Shown here: one piece after another, positions 10,693 to 20,639 of the stretch | How the letters are laid out: every line of letters begins with the position of its first letter | How positions within the stretch are numbered: position 1 is the stretch's first letter | Assembly (NCBI GenBank): GCA_051710585.1 | Contig: JBPESP010000003.1 | Span: forward strand, 62,001-126,000 | From: JBPESP01 sp051710585 | GTDB lineage: Bacteria; Pseudomonadota; Gammaproteobacteria; Enterobacterales; Enterobacteriaceae | DNA length: 64,000 nucleotides | Direction: 5' to 3' | Program-made: the position numbers and the translations under genes | Notes under the pieces: model-generated | Told to the model about the DNA's origin: nothing | Database searches by the model: none | Seen by the model: the letters and a program-made list of their open reading frames with translations, nothing else

Positions 10693-11607
10693 TTAGTTCT
10701 CATTCTTCTTGCACATTGGAAAACTTAGCGCTTTACGTGAAGCATAGTAAGCTTCTGCAACAGCCTTAGTCAACGTACGGATCCGCAAAATATAACGCTG
10801 ACGCTCCGTCACTGAGATAGCCTTGCGGGCATCGAGTAAATTAAAACTGTGTGCTGCCTTCAAAATCCGCTCATAGGCCGGCAGCGGCAGTGGTTTTTTT
10901 AAACTAAGTAGGTTTTGCGCTTCTTTTTCATACTGTTCAAAACAAGTGAACAGAAAATGCACATCGGCATATTCAAAATTGTAAGTGGATTGCTCGACTT
11001 CATTTTGGTGGAACACGTCGCCATAAGTGGTACAACCCAGAGCTCCATAGCTCCATATCAAATCATAAACACTATCAACACCCTGCAGATGCATTGCTAA
11101 ACGCTCAAGCCCGTAGGTGATTTCCCCCGTGACAGGACGGCATTCCAGCCCACCCATTTGCTGAAAATAGGTAAATTGTGTCACTTCCATACCGTTCAGC
11201 CAGACTTCCCAGCCTAGTCCCCAGGCGCCAAGTGTCGGGTTTTCCCAATTGTCCTCTACGAAACGAATATCGTGAATACTAGAAGCTAAGCAAACTTCAT
11301 TCAGAGAACTGAGATATAATTCCTGGATATTCTTTGGTGAGGGTTTAATGATAACCTGGAACTGATAGTAATGCTGCAGCCGGTTGGGGTTCTCCCCATA
11401 ACGGCCATCTGTTGGACGGCGGGAAGGTTGCACGTAAGCGGCGCTAATAGGCTCCGGGCCAAGCGCCTGCAAACAGGTTATGGGATGGGATGTCCCCGCG
11501 CCGATTTCCATATCAAGTGCCTGGACGATAGTGCAGCCCTGGCGTGCCCAATAATCCTGGAGCGTTAGGATCAGGCCTTGAAATGTCTTTGGATCAAACT
11601 TTTGCAT
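10693..11607 (-). CDS. glyQ: Glycine-tRNA ligase alpha subunit
   Basis: This is the catalytic alpha subunit of the class II alpha2-beta2 glycyl-tRNA synthetase. It is 304 residues, against 303 in E. coli, with the family blocks TFQGLILTLQDYWARQGC, YVQPSRRPTDGRYGENPNR, FVEDNWENPTLGAWGLGWEV, VTGEITYGLERLA and LLDARKAISVTERQRY in order. The frame is open to 11640, but I start at 11607 because enteric GlyQ begins MQKFD; no strong ribosome-binding site marks either choice. A few positions differ from normally conserved residues (NEVCLASS; SYGALGCTT where E. coli has SDGPLGKTT), consistent with relaxed selection. The reading frame is intact and the partner glyS follows directly. Confidence 0.96.
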   Translation of the reverse strand: MQKFDPKTFQGLILTLQDYWARQGCTIVQALDMEIGAGTSHPITCLQALGPEPISAAYVQPSRRPTDGRYGENPNRLQHYYQFQVIIKPSPKNIQELYLSSLNEVCLASSIHDIRFVEDNWENPTLGAWGLGWEVWLNGMEVTQFTYFQQMGGLECRPVTGEITYGLERLAMHLQGVDSVYDLIWSYGALGCTTYGDVFHQNEVEQSTYNFEYADVHFLFTCFEQYEKEAQNLLSLKKPLPLPAYERILKAAHSFNLLDARKAISVTERQRYILRIRTLTKAVAEAYYASRKALSFPMCKKNEN

Positions 11608-13272
11608 GTTGAATTTGCACGCGTTGTAAGTGGATGTCATGAGAAGGTACCAGTATACCCTCTACTGTTTTAGATATACATCCCAAATATAACAATAACT
11701 ACGAATATGCGCTGCAAATTTAATCGTAACGGCCGTCAGCGCCCTCTCAAATCACAGAACAAAAAAAGGAAAAGGCCTATGCAACCCTATGCAATGTCAT
11801 TGGTAATGCGATATCATTCGTGTTAATATCCAACAGCGACAGGGTGTAGTACAAATACTAAAGGACCTATGCTAAATTCGCCTGTTACATCAAGAAGATT
11901 CGCCAGCAGTTCGCGATGATTATCTGACAGCTACCTGCACCTTTTTTTGCGAAAAGGCGACACTTTTCTTTTTTTATTAGGCTTTTAGGTAAAAAAGTAG
12001 TGAGAACGCTATTCGTAAAGCAGGTCTATCAAGATCAAGGTTAATATTAGCACTGATGACAATAATAATAGCGTACAGCAAACTTCTCCAACGCTGGAGC
12101 TGGAAGTTTACCGACTAAACTATAACACCTGCTAGTTTTATCATCACAGTGACTTGTTCACTATCCCGCATCGGCTTAACGATGAAACTAATCATCTAAT
12201 ACTCCAACTATAATACTACTACGTCGATATATAATACCCGCTGTTTCCGTCCATCATCTTTTAAGTGCCAGATTGTCACTGTTATCTTCTTTCAGTGTTT
12301 CCAGGGGTCCTCCAGCGTTATCCTCTCCCCGTATCTGCATTTCTTGACGACGTGCCTGGTTCCCATGCTGAAAAGCAGTATGCCAATTAATAATGAATCT
12401 GGTAATCTTTAAATTAATAGGAAATTTAATGAAACTTGCGGTAATTTTATATAAACCTATTCCGTAAAATTTACATCTAGGTTTGAAAAATATTTCAGTG
12501 TAACAGCGTTAGATGAGTTTACAGACGATAATTTGTAGCTATACGCACAGCCCTGAAGAAAAGAGTGGTTTTATAAAGAACTGGTAGGAACTAATAAATA
12601 CGACGCTACTTGAGCGTATCCCAGCGCTAAAGGTTACTTCGATAATCTCTGTGAGTTACACTAATTTTAGTATGCAGATACTAAGTGTTTGTATGCACTT
12701 TTGGTGTATACCCCTAAACTAGTGAAACGTATTAAAGCCGATAATAGCTCCCTGCATTGATTAAAACTGCTATAACCTCAATAGGTAACATCATAGGGCC
12801 TTAATCATGATTAGCGTTTATCGCATTGACATGATAGCACCGGCGCGGCACCCTCCATATCTTTTGTAATATGCACTTACTTTATCATGCATGCAGTCAG
12901 TATTCTGTAGCAGGAAAAAGTGACACTACTCTAGCTACTGCGATATTGATTCCCTACTGACGCAAGCGGATTTCATTTACCTTAATCTCACTATTAAACA
13001 GAAAATATATCATTAATCAACACTATAAGACTGTTTAACATTAATCTAGCGCTATCCGCATCAACGCGCGTCCCACCCGGAAATAAATGAAGCAGCACTA
13101 ATTGCAGCGCTGGGAAACCGTTCTCTTATTGGTGCAGAACGTGATGTTTTTTGAGAAGAATTCACTGTGCCGATAACCCATCGCAGATATGGTTAAAGTT
13201 ATCAGTGCTATAATTAGCGCCTGTTCTGTTTTCTATTCAAGCAAAAACTTGCTATTAATGAAAGGAAAGAAA
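11608..13272. other. Gene desert between glyQ and the AI-2E-type gene
   Basis: No gene is recognised in this 1.6-kb stretch. A minus-strand fragment near 12290-12370 reads ARRQEMQIRGEDNAGG and may be a pseudogene piece, but I cannot assign it. The glyQ promoter should lie at about 11640-11700; a TATACT box is present on the minus strand, but I could not pair it with a convincing -35. Confidence 0.5.
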
Positions 13273-14274
13273 ATGAGCGTAAGTGAGACATGGCTAAAAG
13301 CAATTTCTTACCTGTTGATGTTTTTTTTTATCACCTTAATCATTCCGTTGCATTTGTTTCCCTGTTTTATCGCCGGATTTCTAGCATATGAGGTAATCAT
13401 TTCTTTGACGCCGTGGTTTGAACGTTTAGTTGGCAGCGACCGCGCACGTTGGGTCGTAGTAACACTGATTGCCGGATTTGTTGTTATTGCTATGACGTTG
13501 TGTATCTTTAGCCTAGTAAGTTTTCTAACCTCAGATATACAGCGTAGTATTGATATCACCGCTGAAACCAACCGCATCTTTTCTGACATGAAGAACCGCA
13601 TTCCTGATTTTCTCCCCTCGTTTCTACCTGAAAGCGCAGAAGAGCTGAAAGATCAGCTCTTTACTTTGGTTGAATCCAATTTAATCATTATCCGTAATAT
13701 GGGGCGCTCTTTCCTGCACGGGCTAATTACCATTTTTATCGGTCTTATTATAGGCGCAGTAATTTCACTGAATAAGCCCTCCAGTCGTAATCCTTATTTT
13801 AAGCAGCAGTTGCTGGAGCGCCTGAATTATTTCTCTCAGGCGTTTCGCAATATTGTCTTCGCCCAAATTAAAGTATCATTGGTTAATACCCTTTTGACAT
13901 CGATGATGATTCTGGTGTTGTTTCCGCTGTTCGGCGTGCGGTTACCGTTGGGTAACATGCTAATTCTAGCTACTTTTATCTTTGGTTTACTACCAATTAT
14001 CGGTAATCTTATTTCCAATTTCATGATTATAATTTCAGCGCTCTCCATCTCCGTCAGTGTGGGAGGCGTGATGGTACTGTACCTCATATTGATTCACAAG
14101 TTAGAATATTTCCTCAATGCTGAGATTATAGGCAACCACATAAATGCTAAATCTTGGGAGCTGCTACTAGCAATGCTTATATTCGAGGCGGCATGTGGCT
14201 TGGAAGGCTTGGTAGCGGCGCCGATTTATTACGCTTACCTGAAAACTGAATTGCGGGCACAAGAATTAATCTGA
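13273..14274 (+). CDS. AI-2E/PerM family membrane protein
   Basis: This is a 333-residue polytopic inner-membrane protein of the AI-2E transporter (PerM/YhhT/YdiK-type) family. Hydrophobic segments lie at about residues 10-45, 57-82, 146-166, 205-280 and 297-325. Family-like features are the N-terminal hairpin with an FxAGFLAYE block, a central soluble stretch (about 83-145) and a C-terminal LPIIGNLISN segment followed by more membrane helices. I start at 13273 because AGGAAAG lies just upstream and the 28 codons before it are not membrane-like. Members export small molecules or are proposed antiporters; the substrate here is unknown. It is flanked by desert on both sides, and its survival suggests it is used. 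I cannot decide which paralogue it is. Confidence 0.75.
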   Translation: MSVSETWLKAISYLLMFFFITLIIPLHLFPCFIAGFLAYEVIISLTPWFERLVGSDRARWVVVTLIAGFVVIAMTLCIFSLVSFLTSDIQRSIDITAETNRIFSDMKNRIPDFLPSFLPESAEELKDQLFTLVESNLIIIRNMGRSFLHGLITIFIGLIIGAVISLNKPSSRNPYFKQQLLERLNYFSQAFRNIVFAQIKVSLVNTLLTSMMILVLFPLFGVRLPLGNMLILATFIFGLLPIIGNLISNFMIIISALSISVSVGGVMVLYLILIHKLEYFLNAEIIGNHINAKSWELLLAMLIFEAACGLEGLVAAPIYYAYLKTELRAQELI

Positions 14275-14334
14275 CCTCTGATGTGCCCTCTGTGCGTCCC
14301 TGAGCCATCTTCCCTTAACAGTCACACTCAAGGC

Positions 14335-14372
14335 ACTTTCGCTCTCCGTTAACCTTAACGGAGAGCGAAAGT
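14335..14372. repeat. Perfect hairpin, 18-bp arms, after the AI-2E-type gene
   Basis: Bases 14335-14352 are the exact reverse complement of 14355-14372, with only CC at the centre. It begins 60 nt after the stop of the AI-2E-type gene and could serve as its transcription end or an mRNA-stabilising stem, but no T-tract follows. Confidence 0.9.
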
Positions 14373-15434
14373 AAGTAAGGTGTCAATCTTGACTATTAGA
14401 ACTGCAATTAATGCTATAAACTTTTCTATTTTTTGGTTATAAATTTATCCGTCATTCCAATATTGCACAGTTGATGAACAATATGAACAAAGGCCTACTT
14501 GTACCTAGCACCATTATGTTTGTGGCAAGGGAGGCAGCAACCTGTGGTGTTGATTCCTGCGATAAAGCAATATGTTGACGGCCTGTGGCGCAAGACTCTC
14601 GATGATAACAGCCTGAAATGAATCGCTATGGAACCATGACACTCAACATAGTAAAGATACGTCCCCCTCTAACTTCACTGACCAAACTGCTGCACAAGGA
14701 GTAAGCTTTACCTATACCTATACCTATACCTATTTTCACTGCATTCAATACCTTTCTAATCAACGGTAGTAGTCAGAGGCCTTTCTGTTTATTTTATTTT
14801 AATCTCCTTTCTATCCGTGATGAAGATGCCCATTTACATAGGTCTTGTTACAGCTAACTGGAATATTTGGGCTATAGCGATATCTACTTGAAAAAAAATA
14901 TATTCGTCGCAACTAAGCTGCTGCTTTCCTACTTATATGAGATCGATTTTATGTGCCACATGAATTTTATGCACCTTAAAAATAGGTGAGAATATTTCTA
15001 TTATCTGCATCTCTAGACCAACCAATCCGATCAGCAATATAATTTTACTGATAAGAAACTAATGAAGCCCCTATGCTTATGATATAGCAATATTCACTAT
15101 TAACTTCTGCCAGAGTTAGTTCTGCCTGATCCCTAAGTCAGAAAACGCGTTTTTCTTTAGTTCTGCTTTCCCAATTTGTCTGTTTAGACGGGGCTCTTCT
15201 ATTATAAGAACCTAAACCTCCGAGGCGTACTGATAGCCCCAGCCTTTTCTCTGGGTTGAGATAAGTGTAGGAGGATTACAGTCGTCAATATTTGCGCATG
15301 AATTATGTATCAAAGGCTAAAAATCAAGCTCAATTTTGGTATCCTGCCGAAAAAAGTAGCACGTCAACTTGAAACGGGGGGGTAGTCTGATAGTAAATGG
15401 GCGGCGGGTTACTGGTTACTGGTTAGCAACAACA
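14373..15434. other. Gene desert between the AI-2E-type gene and ibpB
   Basis: No gene is recognised. A short tandem repeat of CCTATA (about four units, 14709-14733) is present. A fragment near 14555-14625 reads AIKQYVDGLWRKTLDDN on the plus strand; it may be a pseudogene piece of unknown identity. Confidence 0.5.
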
Positions 15435-15470
15435 AAAAAGAGCCTGTCAAGAAATTGACAGGCTCTTTTT
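15435..15470 (-). terminator. Intrinsic terminator of ibpB
   Basis: A 16-bp perfect stem (15435-15450 with 15455-15470, loop GAAA) ends in a run of A on the plus strand, that is a U-tract in the minus-strand transcript. It lies 38 nt past the ibpB stop. It is the only long hairpin in the window with a clear terminator U-tract, and it could also act in the other direction. Confidence 0.88.
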
Positions 15471-15507
15471 AAAGACTACATGGCAGAAACCGCTGCCATA
15501 AAAAAAT

Positions 15508-15963
15508 TTACTCAGCATCTAAAGTACGAGCCTGGAGCACCGGTCGTTGGGCCGTTGTGCCAATAGCAATATGCCGTGGTTGTAACGATTCAGGAACGTG
15601 TCTTTCAAGATCGATATTCAAAAGGCCGTGGGTAAAATCAGCCTGCTCCACCGTCATATGTTCCGCCAAGGTAAAGCTGAGGGTAAATTCTTTACAGATC
15701 AACCCCTGGTGCAAATAATGTACTTCCTTTTCTGCCAAGGCGGGCTTACCCTTGATGGTTAAGCGCGGACCTTCCAACTCAATCGATAGTTCTTGTTGCG
15801 TAAAACCAGCTAACGCCAGCGTAATGCGATAATGGTTATCATCGCTTTTCTCAATATTATAAGGGGGGTAACTTATCCCCTGATGATCGTCTTGAATATT
15901 GCTAGCTAACTTATCAAAACCAATCCACTGTCGGAGTAATGGAGAGAGATCATAACTACGCAT
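15508..15963 (-). CDS. ibpB: Small heat-shock protein IbpB
   Basis: IbpB is an ATP-independent holdase that coats aggregating proteins so that ClpB/DnaK can recover them. The 151-residue protein matches IbpB rather than IbpA: SPLLRQWIGFDKLA near the N terminus, PPYNIEKSDDNHYRITLALAGF at the start of the alpha-crystallin domain (about residues 34-125) and HGLLNIDLER at its end. Relative to E. coli (142 residues) the C-terminal tail is slightly longer. AAGGA precedes the ATG. The 5' leader carries two strong hairpins like heat-shock RNA thermometers, and an intrinsic terminator follows. IbpA, normally its obligate substrate-binding partner, is a pseudogene immediately upstream, so IbpB must work alone. 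Confidence 0.94.
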   Translation of the reverse strand: MRSYDLSPLLRQWIGFDKLASNIQDDHQGISYPPYNIEKSDDNHYRITLALAGFTQQELSIELEGPRLTIKGKPALAEKEVHYLHQGLICKEFTLSFTLAEHMTVEQADFTHGLLNIDLERHVPESLQPRHIAIGTTAQRPVLQARTLDAE

Positions 15964-16040
15964 CTTATTAATTCCTTTTGAAAGCGAGATGATTGTCTCA
16001 ATCCGCTAATCGGATTGAGACAAGCCCCCTACACGGGGGC
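15964..16040 (-). promoter_or_regulatory. Structured ibpB leader, possible RNA thermometer
   Basis: Reading the minus strand toward ibpB there are two stable hairpins: 16024-16040 (GCCCCC/GGGGGC, 5-nt loop) and 15993-16023 (13-bp perfect stem, 5-nt loop). A short stretch with the AAGGA ribosome-binding site comes before the ATG. ROSE-type thermometers of ibp genes are multi-hairpin leaders in which the last stem hides the Shine-Dalgarno. The pairing partner for AAGGA is weak by eye (CUUUC just upstream is a candidate). A sigma32-like promoter could not be identified with confidence. Confidence 0.5.
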
Positions 16041-16077
16041 ATGATATAATGGCTGTAAAACGTTATTTAATTTTAAC

Positions 16078-16345
16078 TCACCGTGGTTTTGACGCCCCGA
16101 TACCACGCATTCTAAAGTAACAAACAGCAGACCGTTGGCCAATTTGACGCCTTTGATTGTAGGAACTTACACTCGCATATACACTCAGCATATCCTGCTT
16201 AAATAGCCACCTCCGTTTCATCTCCGCTGCAATCACCCTCCTTATAGGAGGAGGAGAAGCTATCACCGGTGATAATTTCTAACTCGTTTCACCGAAACTA
16301 GCCAATAAGCGCAGTACCGATACGGTACTGATTTTTTTATTTACC
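16078..16345 (-). pseudogene. ibpA: Small heat-shock protein IbpA, decayed
   Basis: Just upstream of ibpB on the same strand, fragments of IbpA can be read in shifting frames: an equivalent of HYRIAIAVAGF (YRIGTALIG) followed by NELEII, then GVKLANGLLFVTLE (IbpA: GANLVNGLLYIDLE) near the C terminus. Several stops interrupt it. A 14-bp uninterrupted palindrome (16261-16274) lies within it, and an unrelated short minus-strand frame runs across it. The normal ibpA-ibpB operon has therefore lost its first gene. Confidence 0.72.
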
Positions 16346-17608
16346 AATTAATTCAACGTCTTAGTTAAGAAATATCTCCTATTGCCCTGTCTCTAATTCT
16401 AAAAAAAATTTACTAGACAATAAAAAATGATACTGGAACAGTAAAGTGTTAAAAAATTAAAATTATATGCATCTTAAGCCCCAGAATTCGTCGAAGGTAT
16501 AACATAATCATAATCTATACTGTTGGATAGATCGGTGATCTGAAACACCTTCACGGCCTGCTTATTCTTGATCACATGACTTAAATAGTATCACCGTAGG
16601 ATTTTTTCAAGAGGGGATTAATAAAAAAATATCGGGATAACAGTAAAATTAGCTAGTGTTTACTTAATTTTTATTAAACTAACTCTATTAAATATTCTGG
16701 ACAGAATAGATATTTAAGTATAATTCCAATTGGTACTGAAAGCGAACTCTTTTGCGTAAGCAAAATAATTTAAATACAACAGATGCGAAAAAGTTATTTT
16801 TAAGAAAAATCTTTTATCGTAAAAGCAGGATGCGTCCCGTCCGCCCCGCTCAGTAATACTGATACTCCAGCTTAATAACGTATAAAATAAGCCCCTATCA
16901 GTGCCATTTATCCCGGCACTTTTACAAACACATGCAGATCTTACACGATAAAGATAATATATAGATGCATCCGTCCTCTTGCAGCTATAAACTCACCCTT
17001 TTCCAGAGTCGGAGATACGATGCTGTTACTGTTACCTTGTTACTATTTTCGAATATGTAAGTAAGGAGACTTAATAGTCTTGTATTACACTGCCACATTT
17101 CCTTTATTTATTAATACAATTTTATTTTCCTTTAATGTTTTATTGGGCACAATAACAGAAGGATGGACATAGCAATACGCATCCGAGAGTGGCTATTAAG
17201 TAAAGTCTAACTATTGTAGTTAATTCTAGATTTCTTTAAACCTTAAAATAGTCCATTTTAGAATGACTAGAATTATTTACATTGCTAGATAAGTAGAACG
17301 CCGTATCCTGAAAAAATATTGCATGACATCTTGCATATAATAGAGATAGTTAAAATAGTATCCGCTGCGGACAAAATCTTTAAGAAAGAAATCCAATGAT
17401 AGAGTTATATTTATTGGTCCTTCTTGTTGAAATAAACTCCAAAACTCTGCAATGACAGAGCGGTCCTTGCCATTGATAGCGCTCCTACTTTAGATATCTC
17501 GGCGTCTGGCTAGTAGCTATCCATCACCCATCAATCATTTTACTGTAGGGCACCTAAAAGGTACCGCTTTCCGAACTGTGTACTTCATATGCTTACTGTG
17601 GGAGAAAA
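16346..17608. other. Gene desert between dead ibpA and rep
   Basis: No intact gene. The ancestral neighbour after rep is gppA, but I could not read it. A short stretch at 17205-17285 matches the left end of the IS3-type elements described below. Confidence 0.5.
17205..17285 (+). mobile_element. Left-end remnant of the IS3-type element
   Basis: The sequence around TTGTAGTTAATTCTAGA and CCTTAAAATAGTCCATTTTA resembles the start of the IS copies at 52224-52301 and 62681-62760. Landmarks in common are TTGTAGTTAATTCTA, then CTTTAAA, CCTTAAAA and GTCCATT, and AGAAT. No transposase was recognised after it. Confidence 0.5.
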
Positions 17609-19633
17609 TTAGCCCCCAGCACGCGCTTTAGCCAATTGGGTACGCAGCTGCGCCAGATGCCCTTGTATGTGCTTCATGTGCTCCTCAGCGGTAATCTGTT
17701 TACATATCTGCCCCCATTGTACATCGTTTTGAGGTAATTCAAGCAGGAAGCGGCTCGGCGCTGGCTTGATAAACTCACCGTATTGACGCCGCATGCGGCA
17801 TAGGGTGAAAGTTAATTCCTTTTGCGCGCGGGTAATGCCGACATAAGCTAGTCGGCGTTCCTCTTCAATATTATTCTCATCGATGCTGCTTTGATGCGGC
17901 AATAACCCCTCTTCCATGCCAACCAGGAACACATAGGGAAACTCCAGCCCCTTGGAGGCATGCAAAGTCATCAATTGCACCTGATCGAGTTCTTCTTCGC
18001 CCTCGCTACGTTCCATCATATCGCGCAAAGTGAAATGAGTGACTACCTGATCCATGGTCACCGCTTCATTTAAATTAGAACCGGTAAGCATTTCGGTTAT
18101 CCAACTAAACAATTGATTAATATTTTTCATCCCCATTTCTGCTGCTTTCTGACTAGAAGAACTCTCACAGAGCCAACTTTCATAGTCAATGCCGTGGATA
18201 AGTTTACGCACTGCTGCCAGCGGCTCTTGCTCTATCTGATGAGCGATACCGTTTAGCCAATGTGTAAACTGCTGCAGCGCCTCCAGTCCGCGGCCGCTGA
18301 GGGTTTGTCTTAGACCTAAATCAAGACTAGCGCTAAATAAGCTTTTATCATGCTGCGTTGCCCAGGTGCCCAACTTAGCCAGCGTTGCCGCACCTATCTC
18401 CCGGCGTGGTGTATTTACTATCCGTAAAAAAGCGCTATTGTCATCTGGATTAGTTAGCACACGTAGATAAGCGAGCAAGTTCTTAATCTCTGGCCGTGAA
18501 AAAAATGATGTCCCGCCAGAGATACGATAAGGAATATGATTTTGCATCAGCATCTTTTCAAATAGCCGCGACTGGTGATTTCCGCGATACAAAATGGCAT
18601 AATTCCGATAATGGGTCTTATTGATAAAATGGTGGGTAATTAGCTCCTTTACCACCTGCTCAGCCTCGTGATCTTCATTATTGGCACTAATGACTTTCAG
18701 GATGTCACCATGGCCGAGCTTAGAAAAAAGACGCTTTTCAAAGACATGGTGATTGTTGGCGATAAGAATATTGGCAGCATTCAGGATGCGCTCAGTGGAG
18801 CGATAGTTTTGCTCCAATTTGATAACCGCAAGCGTCGGAAAATCTTGTTGGAGCAACGCCAGATTTTGCGGGCGCGCACCGCGCCAGGAATAGATTGATT
18901 GATCGTCATCGCCCACTATAGTGAAACAACCCCGCAGCCCTACCAACAGCTTTACCAGTTCATACTGGCTGGTATTTGTATCTTGATATTCATCCACCAG
19001 CAAATAGCGCACCCGGTTTTGCCAGCGGTGGCGAATCGTCTCGTCGCGTTGTAATAGTTTGGTCGGCCGTAGAATCAAATCATCGAAATCTAACACGTTA
19101 CAGGCGATGAGGTGCTCGTTATAGAGTGCATAGCAATGGGCGAATAACTTATCCCGCTCAGAATGAGCCGCTATTGCTGCCTGCATCGGTGACAACAAAT
19201 CGTTCTTCCAGTTAGAAATAGCGAGAATCAATGACTTGAGCAGATCTTTCTCTCCTTTCAGCCACGGCTCAGAAAGATCCTTTAGCAGCGCTAGTTGATC
19301 TTGCTCATCAAATAGCGAAAATTTGGCCTTTATGCCAAGCGCTTTATATTCATGCTTAATGATAGTCAATCCAAGCGTATGGAATGTAGCAACAATTAGC
19401 CCACGCGCTTCTGCACAACCGAGTGTTTGTGCAACCCGCTCCTTCATCTCTCTAGAAGCTTTATTAGTGAATGTTACCGCCGCGATATGCCGTGCGTAAT
19501 AGCCGCAATCGTTGATCAAATAGGCGATTTTATTGATAATAACCCGCGTCTTACCAGAACCAGCACCGGCCAGTACTAGGCAAGGCCCAGTGATGAATTC
19601 GACAGCTTTCTGTTGACTTGGATTAAGGCGCAT
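17609..19633 (-). CDS. rep: ATP-dependent DNA helicase Rep
   Basis: Rep is a UvrD-like superfamily 1 3'-5' helicase that moves with the replisome and clears proteins ahead of the fork. It is 674 residues (673 in E. coli) and collinear. Motifs seen are the Walker A AGAGSGKT at residues 22-29, the motif II block LLVDEYQDTN, GDDDQSIYSWRGA (motif III), LEQNYRS (motif IV), LMTLHASKGLEFP and RRLAYVGITRA (motifs V-VI). AAGGA lies upstream of the ATG. In E. coli the ilv operon, ilvY, ilvC and ppiC lie between ilvE and rep; here only decayed ilvA and ilvD remain in between. Confidence 0.97.
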   Translation of the reverse strand: MRLNPSQQKAVEFITGPCLVLAGAGSGKTRVIINKIAYLINDCGYYARHIAAVTFTNKASREMKERVAQTLGCAEARGLIVATFHTLGLTIIKHEYKALGIKAKFSLFDEQDQLALLKDLSEPWLKGEKDLLKSLILAISNWKNDLLSPMQAAIAAHSERDKLFAHCYALYNEHLIACNVLDFDDLILRPTKLLQRDETIRHRWQNRVRYLLVDEYQDTNTSQYELVKLLVGLRGCFTIVGDDDQSIYSWRGARPQNLALLQQDFPTLAVIKLEQNYRSTERILNAANILIANNHHVFEKRLFSKLGHGDILKVISANNEDHEAEQVVKELITHHFINKTHYRNYAILYRGNHQSRLFEKMLMQNHIPYRISGGTSFFSRPEIKNLLAYLRVLTNPDDNSAFLRIVNTPRREIGAATLAKLGTWATQHDKSLFSASLDLGLRQTLSGRGLEALQQFTHWLNGIAHQIEQEPLAAVRKLIHGIDYESWLCESSSSQKAAEMGMKNINQLFSWITEMLTGSNLNEAVTMDQVVTHFTLRDMMERSEGEEELDQVQLMTLHASKGLEFPYVFLVGMEEGLLPHQSSIDENNIEEERRLAYVGITRAQKELTFTLCRMRRQYGEFIKPAPSRFLLELPQNDVQWGQICKQITAEEHMKHIQGHLAQLRTQLAKARAGG

Positions 19634-19739
19634 ATATGAATCCTTGGTAAAATGATGGCATAGAAACGGAGTGTGATTTTACCACAAAGTAGCACCAGGG
19701 TTTACCTCGCTTGCAGCGAGAAAAAATTACTGTCCATCA

Positions 19740-20630
19740 TCTTTCTTATCATTGAATAGATCCGTTATCTAATAAGCGTCAACAATTATTTCCACAGAAA
19801 TATCATCCTCGCATTCCTCGCGCCTGTAGGTTAATTTGAAACGCCGAAATATAGGCGTTGTCGGCATCGTTATGGCGATCATTGAACTCCGTTACTGGCA
19901 AGTAACGCCAGGATCTCGCAGAAAACACAAAATTGTTTTTTGAATGATCATCTCCATCAGTATGTTGCGTTATTCACCAAACTTATGGCACTCCAAGGAT
20001 GTAACGCTGGCTGTAGAAATTAACGTTAGCAACGGACAGTACCTGCATCATCCCCCAGTCAAAGAATAGAAGATTCCATTGCTAATACCCCCTTATTATT
20101 TACCCTTCAGAAACCAAACTAACCCGTGGTGAATTCATCGTCAAAGCGACTTGTCGCATAACCTATCACTGCTAAAATATGTGGTTTCAATGAGCGTCTT
20201 GCTGCAACAGGCTTTACCACTAGCATTCCCCTGGACGGTAATTACCACTGGATGATCGAACAGCAATTCAAAAATTATGTGACTTTCGCACACAAGCACA
20301 ATGGCTTTAATATTGATTTCATTAAAATTTAAGCCAAATAACAGCGACTCGCTACCAAAGTTTACAAGATGGTGCATCTACTTTAATATCAGCTATGTTA
20401 ATCGGTATAAAATAAGCGCGGGAATGTTATATGCCTGCTCTTTGGCATATTTTATGCTAATATTTTCCGACACTTTATTTATCACCTACTGCGGCGTCAT
20501 ACCTAAGTTACTGCATAACACATCGACGCACGTAACGCTACGTGCCCGTTTTCTACAGAAAACGGTTAAAATTTAGCCATTCCAACTTAATCCTCCAAAC
20601 TTACCTTTATCCGTACACCGCACCTTTGTT
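19740..20630 (-). pseudogene. ilvA: Threonine deaminase, decayed with internal deletion
   Basis: IlvA makes 2-oxobutanoate for isoleucine. On the minus strand at about 20141-20400 one reads ADIKVDA, then GSESLLFGLNFNEINIKAI and FDHPVVITVQGN (family: FGGEVLLHGANFDEAKAKAIEL and PFDHPMVIAGQG). A separate C-terminal block near 19860-20035 reads ANVNFYSQRYI, then WRYLPVTEFNDRHNDADNAYI (family: SGANVNFHGLRYV and SVTEFNYRFADAKNACI). The middle third is missing. Stops and frameshifts are numerous. Confidence 0.82.
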
Positions 20631-20639
20631 CGCATTAGT

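Noticed and set aside
9215..10696. Plus-strand frames of 62-112 codons opposite glyS
   Set aside because: Antisense shadows of a clearly conserved gene, with no independent family features.
14335..14372. Intrinsic terminator of the AI-2E-type gene
   Set aside because: Position and stem fit, but there is no T-tract on the plus strand; listed as a hairpin only.
20141..20377. A 78-codon minus-strand gene
   Set aside because: It matches an internal segment of threonine deaminase with ilvA pieces on both sides, hence a pseudogene fragment.
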